A stretch of DNA of 25,301 nt from a virus. Position 1 is the stretch's first letter, and each line of letters begins with the position of its first letter. The stretch spans positions 1 to 25,301 of the IMG/VR virus record IMGVR_UViG_3300046092_000004; one strand, 5' to 3'. This document shows, piece by piece, positions 22,341 through 25,301 of the stretch. The position numbers and the translations under genes are program-made. Below the pieces are notes generated by a model. It had not been told where the DNA came from. It saw only the letters and a program-made list of their open reading frames with translations, and did not search any database.

Positions 22341-22366
22341 CATTAAAACCGCCATTAAAGGCGGGT
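22341..22366 (-). terminator. Likely intrinsic terminator after the 67-aa gene
   Basis: The minus-strand transcript reads CCGCC-UUUAAU-GGCGG and then UUUUAAUG (stem 22,349-22,353 with 22,360-22,364). It lies directly downstream of the TAG at 22,370-22,372. The five GC-rich pairs and the short U-run fit a rho-independent terminator that would separate the replication-type genes from the packaging operon. The U-run is short, so efficiency may be moderate. Confidence 0.55.
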
Positions 22367-22369
22367 TAA

Positions 22370-22573
22370 CTAGCTATCCTTATCTACCCCTAAGAAATCC
22401 TTTAGGTCGTGCTGTGGGCGGTATCCTAGTTCCCACAAGATTGCAAAGCATTCCAGTGCATTCTTGAACCCAAGGGAAATGTCGCCACGACCAGCACAGG
22501 CAAGGATTGCCCTGTCAGCATCAGTTAATACCCTGTTGAAATGGGTTGTGTGTACGCTTGCTGGTCTAGCCAT
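22370..22573 (-). CDS. 67-aa protein, unknown
   Basis: The product reads MARPASVHTTHFNRVLTDAD, then RAILACAGRGDISLGFKNAL and ECFAILWELGYRP. It looks like a small helical protein whose AGRGDISLGFKNAL part resembles short regulatory or ribbon-helix-helix type phage proteins, but I cannot place it in a family. It begins two bases after the stop of the 217-aa gene without a clear ribosome site, which suggests coupled translation. A likely terminator follows directly. Confidence 0.65.
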   Translation of the reverse strand: MARPASVHTTHFNRVLTDADRAILACAGRGDISLGFKNALECFAILWELGYRPQHDLKDFLGVDKDS

Positions 22574-22575
22574 AA

Positions 22576-23229
22576 TCAGATTGGCTTGTACTTAGCTTCA
22601 TAAGGATCACCAGAGAAGATCGCATCTAGGTCTTCTTCCATGTCATCAAAGCCTGAACCTTGACCAAATCCTTCTTTCGGCGTGAACTTAGTCATCCTTG
22701 CAGTTGGGGACAGGGCTTTAGCCTTAATGATGGTCTGCACCTGTGGCTCTTGCAGGAACACCTCAATTTCTTCCAGAGTCCAGATGTTCCCATTGTTGAT
22801 GTCTTTGCGATGGGTCTGGAGTTCGACTGCATCGTTCTCTGTTCTGACCACAACCATCGGAACTCCTCGGACTGACTTCCATTCAAGGAACTGGATGGGT
22901 GGGTTTGGTTCAATCTCATTTTCCAAAGCCCACTTCTCCAAAGCATCAAATCCCTTGCACATCCCGTTAACTGCTTTATGCAGCTTGTCGAGGTCACCCA
23001 TATCTAAGGCATCCCAAACTCTACCCATTTGCAGCCAAACCTTAGTCCTAAACTCAATGTCAACTAAAGTAATCAATCGGTCAACACCCCATTTCTCGTA
23101 GTGCTGACCCTTTTTACGCTCAAGTTCCACCAGCACAGCGTTAGACTGAATCTCCCACTGCGTTGCCTGTCTAGCTGGCTTGATAACTTCAGGAACATCT
23201 TTTCTCGACCTTGATCTAACCATTTTCAT
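22576..23229 (-). CDS. 217-aa protein in the replication region, unknown
   Basis: The product starts MKMVRSRSRKDVPEVIKPAR, strongly basic. The middle is helical (LVELERKKGQHYEKWGVDRL; KVWLQMGRVWDALDMGDLDK), and the C-terminal third is acidic (FGQGSGFDDMEEDLDAIFSG). I recognise no catalytic motif. The acidic tail would suit a single-strand binding or partner-binding role beside a primase-helicase, but this is only a guess. The ATG at 23,229 has AAGGAG two bases upstream and the in-frame ATG at 23,223 has it eight bases upstream, so the second Met (MVRSRSRK) may be the real start. The mRNA leader contains the GACAAA repeat hairpin. Confidence 0.75.
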   Translation of the reverse strand: MKMVRSRSRKDVPEVIKPARQATQWEIQSNAVLVELERKKGQHYEKWGVDRLITLVDIEFRTKVWLQMGRVWDALDMGDLDKLHKAVNGMCKGFDALEKWALENEIEPNPPIQFLEWKSVRGVPMVVVRTENDAVELQTHRKDINNGNIWTLEEIEVFLQEPQVQTIIKAKALSPTARMTKFTPKEGFGQGSGFDDMEEDLDAIFSGDPYEAKYKPI

Positions 23230-23379
23230 AACTCCTTAAAAAAACGACAAAGGGACAAACCGACAGGGGACAAACCTCTTGTACATAGACAAGAGGTGGT
23301 TTGTCCCCATTTACTCGGAAAGACATTTGGGACATTTGTCCCCGTTTGTCTCGTTTGTCACTGGATGAACGTACAGCAC
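23230..23379. repeat. Spacer with GACAAA/TTTGTC repeats, dyad and hairpin
   Basis: The 150-base gap carries GACAAA or its complement TTTGTC at least six times (near 23,255, 23,269, 23,300, 23,335, 23,345 and 23,354). A hairpin joins 23,266-23,282 with 23,289-23,308 (GGGGACAAACC and TCTTGT arms, three-base bulge, six-base loop). A separate 14-base dyad GGGACATTTGTCCC lies at 23,329-23,342. A minus-strand run of seven T at 23,237-23,243 follows the hairpin by more than 20 bases, too far for a normal terminator. The rest of the gap shows nothing else. Confidence 0.75.
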
Positions 23380-25301
23380 TCATGTCTCTAGTGCAGACTT
23401 CAGCCACACCCAATTAGACCCAATTACAACCTTATTTACGGCTACAAGTCTCTCCCTTGCCCGTGTCCAAGCCTTCTTGAAAGCAGCTTTATCATCCTCT
23501 GTACACCCTTTAATGTTCCAGAATTCATCCTTCCAATCATCCAAACTCACGCCAAACCTGCTAGTACCATCTACTACACGATATGAGCCTTTAGCCTTAA
23601 TCGCTTTGTAGAGAGAATCCAACTCAATCTTCTGATTTCCACCGCTACCTGAGTTGTTTTTAGTCCCTTTTGGTCTGCTGTTAGCGATCTCAGGGTTGGG
23701 TCTAACTGCCAAACTGGTGATGGTTTCAAACCCAAGGGCTGACTCACCGACCTCAACATTCACCACTTCAATGCCTACAGTTATGGAATCTGCGCCATCC
23801 TTTTGCTTAGTAACTGTCAAGATGGCATTGCCTACAACTGATGTATCTGCTGAGTTGATAACCGAGTCTTGCCTTTGTATCTCAAGTTCGGTATCCACAG
23901 CACCTAACAGGCTTGAGTGTCCTCGCAGACCTTTCGTTATGTCTTTACCGCTGTGGTGAATCAGCAACATGGCACAGAGGTAGATTGCTTGTAACTTTCC
24001 CGCTTGGGTGATGAAACCACCCATGTCTTCCGAGGAGTTCTCGTTAAAGCCGCCACCTGACATCCTCATCAGGGTATCTAGGATGATGAGTTCAAGGGGT
24101 TCATCTATTTCGGCTATGAGTTCGTTGATGGCAGCTACTAAGGAATCAAAGTCTTCTTGACTTGATCTGATGTTGATTTGAGCCCTGATAACGTAGAGAT
24201 TTGCGCCATCTGGTGAGTTATTCTGTATCTTGCAAGCCTTGACCCTAGCGCCCATACCGCCATGACCCTCACCAGCTATGTACAGGACTGCGCCTTTCTT
24301 AGGTACTCTGTAACCCATCCAATCCCTGCCAGTTGCTACTGCTTCTGCAATATCTAGGGCAATGAACGACTTGAATGATGCTGGTGGTGCGTACAGTGCT
24401 ACGAATGCTCGTCTAGGGATGATGGACTCTATGAGCCACTCAACTGGTTCATCCTTTATGCTGTCCCATGACTCGACAAGGAATCTAGACTGATGGCTAG
24501 ATTGCTCCGCAACTTGCGTAGGTTCAGGGTTATCCAACAATCTTTGTGGAGTGTGAACATCTGTAGGGGACTCCACAACGGGACAGGCTTTCGCTATTTG
24601 CGCCAGCAAGGTGCGAGAACCATCGTATCTGTTGACCCACTCGTAAGCATCTTCTTTGGGATTACTTAGGTTCAAGTCCAAGACCCTGACGCTCTTGGCG
24701 AATGGTATGAGTGCCTCTGTCACCTTTTGGGCGTAGTGCCAACCTACTAGGTCATTGTCTGGCACTACTACCACGTTGGCATCCTTAAAGTATTGGTTTA
24801 AGTCATCATTCCAACCACTTGCTCCAGCATGACTTGTCGTAGCCACTACGCCCAAGCTGCCCAAGGCATCTGCCGCTTTCTCACCTTCTGTTATGTAGAC
24901 AACCCTACCAGCGGCTGTTGCCTGTCGCAGTTCGGGCAGCTTGTAGGGTACAAGTCTGCAATCTCCTAGCTTGCCTACTCGACTGCCATCGGGCATGACT
25001 CTGAGGGTTTTGTAGGTCTTGCCTTTGGAGTCAAAGGTCTTGAATCTTTGCTTGATGAACAGGCTGATGCCTTCCTCATCTGTGTAATGCCATTCATGCT
25101 CTAGCACAGGCGTAGAGATCAATGGGATAGGTTTCATTGGCTTGATGCTGTCGAGGTAGTCAGGTCTATCAGGTAAGACTGGCAGAAGTCCCATATCTTT
25201 GATGGTTGAGAAGACTGTATGCTGGTCACAACCGCTGTGACACTTGAATAGGAAGTTGCCATCATCCGACATTGAGATTGAGAGGCTTGGATGCTTGTCT
25301 C
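23380..25301 (-). CDS. Primase-helicase fusion (CHC2/TOPRIM and RepA-like ATPase), 5' end outside window
   Basis: The frame stays open to the window edge. Upstream of the ATG at 25,272 it reads DKHPSLSIS, the usual lead into CHC2 primase fingers, so that ATG is internal and the gene is partial. Counting from that Met, the second zinc pair is C11-x3-C15 (KCHSGC). A TOPRIM domain shows EGEKAAD at 129-135 and VVPDNDLVG at 169-177. A RepA/RecA-like ATPase has Walker A variant APPASFKS at 295-302, Walker B LELIILDT at 393-400 and LLIHHSGKD at 436-444. It would make primers and unwind DNA at the phage fork. The total above 640 residues fits such bifunctional replicases. It is followed by the GACAAA repeat spacer. 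Confidence 0.88.
   Translation of the reverse strand, partial: DKHPSLSISMSDDGNFLFKCHSGCDQHTVFSTIKDMGLLPVLPDRPDYLDSIKPMKPIPLISTPVLEHEWHYTDEEGISLFIKQRFKTFDSKGKTYKTLRVMPDGSRVGKLGDCRLVPYKLPELRQATAAGRVVYITEGEKAADALGSLGVVATTSHAGASGWNDDLNQYFKDANVVVVPDNDLVGWHYAQKVTEALIPFAKSVRVLDLNLSNPKEDAYEWVNRYDGSRTLLAQIAKACPVVESPTDVHTPQRLLDNPEPTQVAEQSSHQSRFLVESWDSIKDEPVEWLIESIIPRRAFVALYAPPASFKSFIALDIAEAVATGRDWMGYRVPKKGAVLYIAGEGHGGMGARVKACKIQNNSPDGANLYVIRAQINIRSSQEDFDSLVAAINELIAEIDEPLELIILDTLMRMSGGGFNENSSEDMGGFITQAGKLQAIYLCAMLLIHHSGKDITKGLRGHSSLLGAVDTELEIQRQDSVINSADTSVVGNAILTVTKQKDGADSITVGIEVVNVEVGESALGFETITSLAVRPNPEIANSRPKGTKNNSGSGGNQKIELDSLYKAIKAKGSYRVVDGTSRFGVSLDDWKDEFWNIKGCTEDDKAAFKKAWTRARERLVAVNKVVIGSNWVWLKSALET

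Larger units (their letters stand above)
21626..22369. other. 744-base non-coding region, candidate origin and possible packaging site
   Basis: No credible gene is present on either strand. The right part holds a terminator (22,341-22,366). The middle holds five perfect DnaA boxes and three phased TTACA repeats. The left end holds an extended -10 promoter for terS. Short homopolymer runs also occur (T run at 21,780-21,787, G run near 21,657, T run near 21,812, C-rich stretch near 21,878-21,888). A pac or cos site next to terS is common in phages and could also be here, but no specific site can be recognised by eye. Confidence 0.7.

Noticed and set aside
22240-22467. Plus-strand 75-codon frame in the intergenic region
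   Set aside because: It has no ribosome site, runs antisense into the 67-aa gene and through the terminator stem, and its product shows no recognisable pattern.
23237-23308. Hairpin plus run of T as an intrinsic terminator of the primase-helicase
   Set aside because: The seven-T run is over 20 bases from the base of the stem and directly adjoins the ribosome site of the next gene, so a standard terminator is unlikely.
23216-23413. 65-codon minus-strand frame over the repeat spacer
   Set aside because: It overlaps the end of the primase-helicase and the start of the 217-aa gene and reads through the GACAAA repeats and hairpin. The product has no protein-like pattern and there is no good ribosome site.

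Overview
The window is a late and middle segment of a tailed, podovirus-like double-stranded DNA bacteriophage genome. Every gene I can support lies on the minus strand, so the genome reads from right to left. Genes are packed tightly, with many 1 to 8 base overlaps of the ATGA or TAATG type. The only non-coding stretch over 300 bases is about 21,626-22,369. There is no tail-sheath, tape-measure or tail-tube gene. Instead there is a portal, a head-tail adaptor, a tail nozzle and three large ejection-type proteins, which points to a short-tailed virus. Shine-Dalgarno sites of AGGAG type, perfect Escherichia-type DnaA boxes, lipoboxes and an Rz/Rz1 spanin pair point to a Gram-negative host. The host cannot be named from this sequence.

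Layout in transcription order (right to left). (1) Replication: a CHC2/TOPRIM primase fused to a RepA-like helicase (25,301-23,380, 5' end outside the window). Next come a repeat-rich spacer with GACAAA motifs, dyads and a hairpin (23,230-23,379), and two unknown genes closed by a likely terminator near 22,341-22,366. (2) A 744-base intergenic region holds five perfect DnaA boxes and three 11-base phased TTACA repeats. It is a candidate origin and also sits where a packaging site could lie. An extended -10 promoter candidate lies just before the next gene. (3) Packaging and capsid: TerS, TerL and portal, then a long collagen-like fibre with a self-cleaving S74 chaperone, three small genes (one an FmdB-like zinc ribbon), scaffold and major capsid protein. 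(4) A small-gene block between the capsid and tail genes: a likely virion protein flanked by GC hairpins, a GRP-motif protein, a one-TM protein, and several very small lysine-rich proteins. Two of these (54 and 53 aa) are below usual size cut-offs. An HNH endonuclease gene is wedged in between. (5) Tail: a beta-rich protein, adaptor, nozzle, a second S74 fibre, a fibre-associated small protein and a cupin. (6) Ejection: three internal virion proteins. (7) Membrane and lysis: a C-terminally anchored protein that probably starts at an AUU codon, a TM/coiled-coil protein, a 61-aa lipoprotein, a holin-like protein, and Rz with Rz1 embedded in another frame. No endolysin is visible and it may lie beyond the left edge.

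The points most worth following are the DnaA-box and phased-repeat region, the GACAAA repeat region beside the primase-helicase, the two fibres built from the same 17-residue repeat with S74 chaperones, the likely AUU start, and the lysis end, which has two different lipoproteins. I do not see a defence island, CRISPR array, tRNA gene or insertion sequence. Family assignments were made by eye from motifs and recalled family patterns, without any database search.
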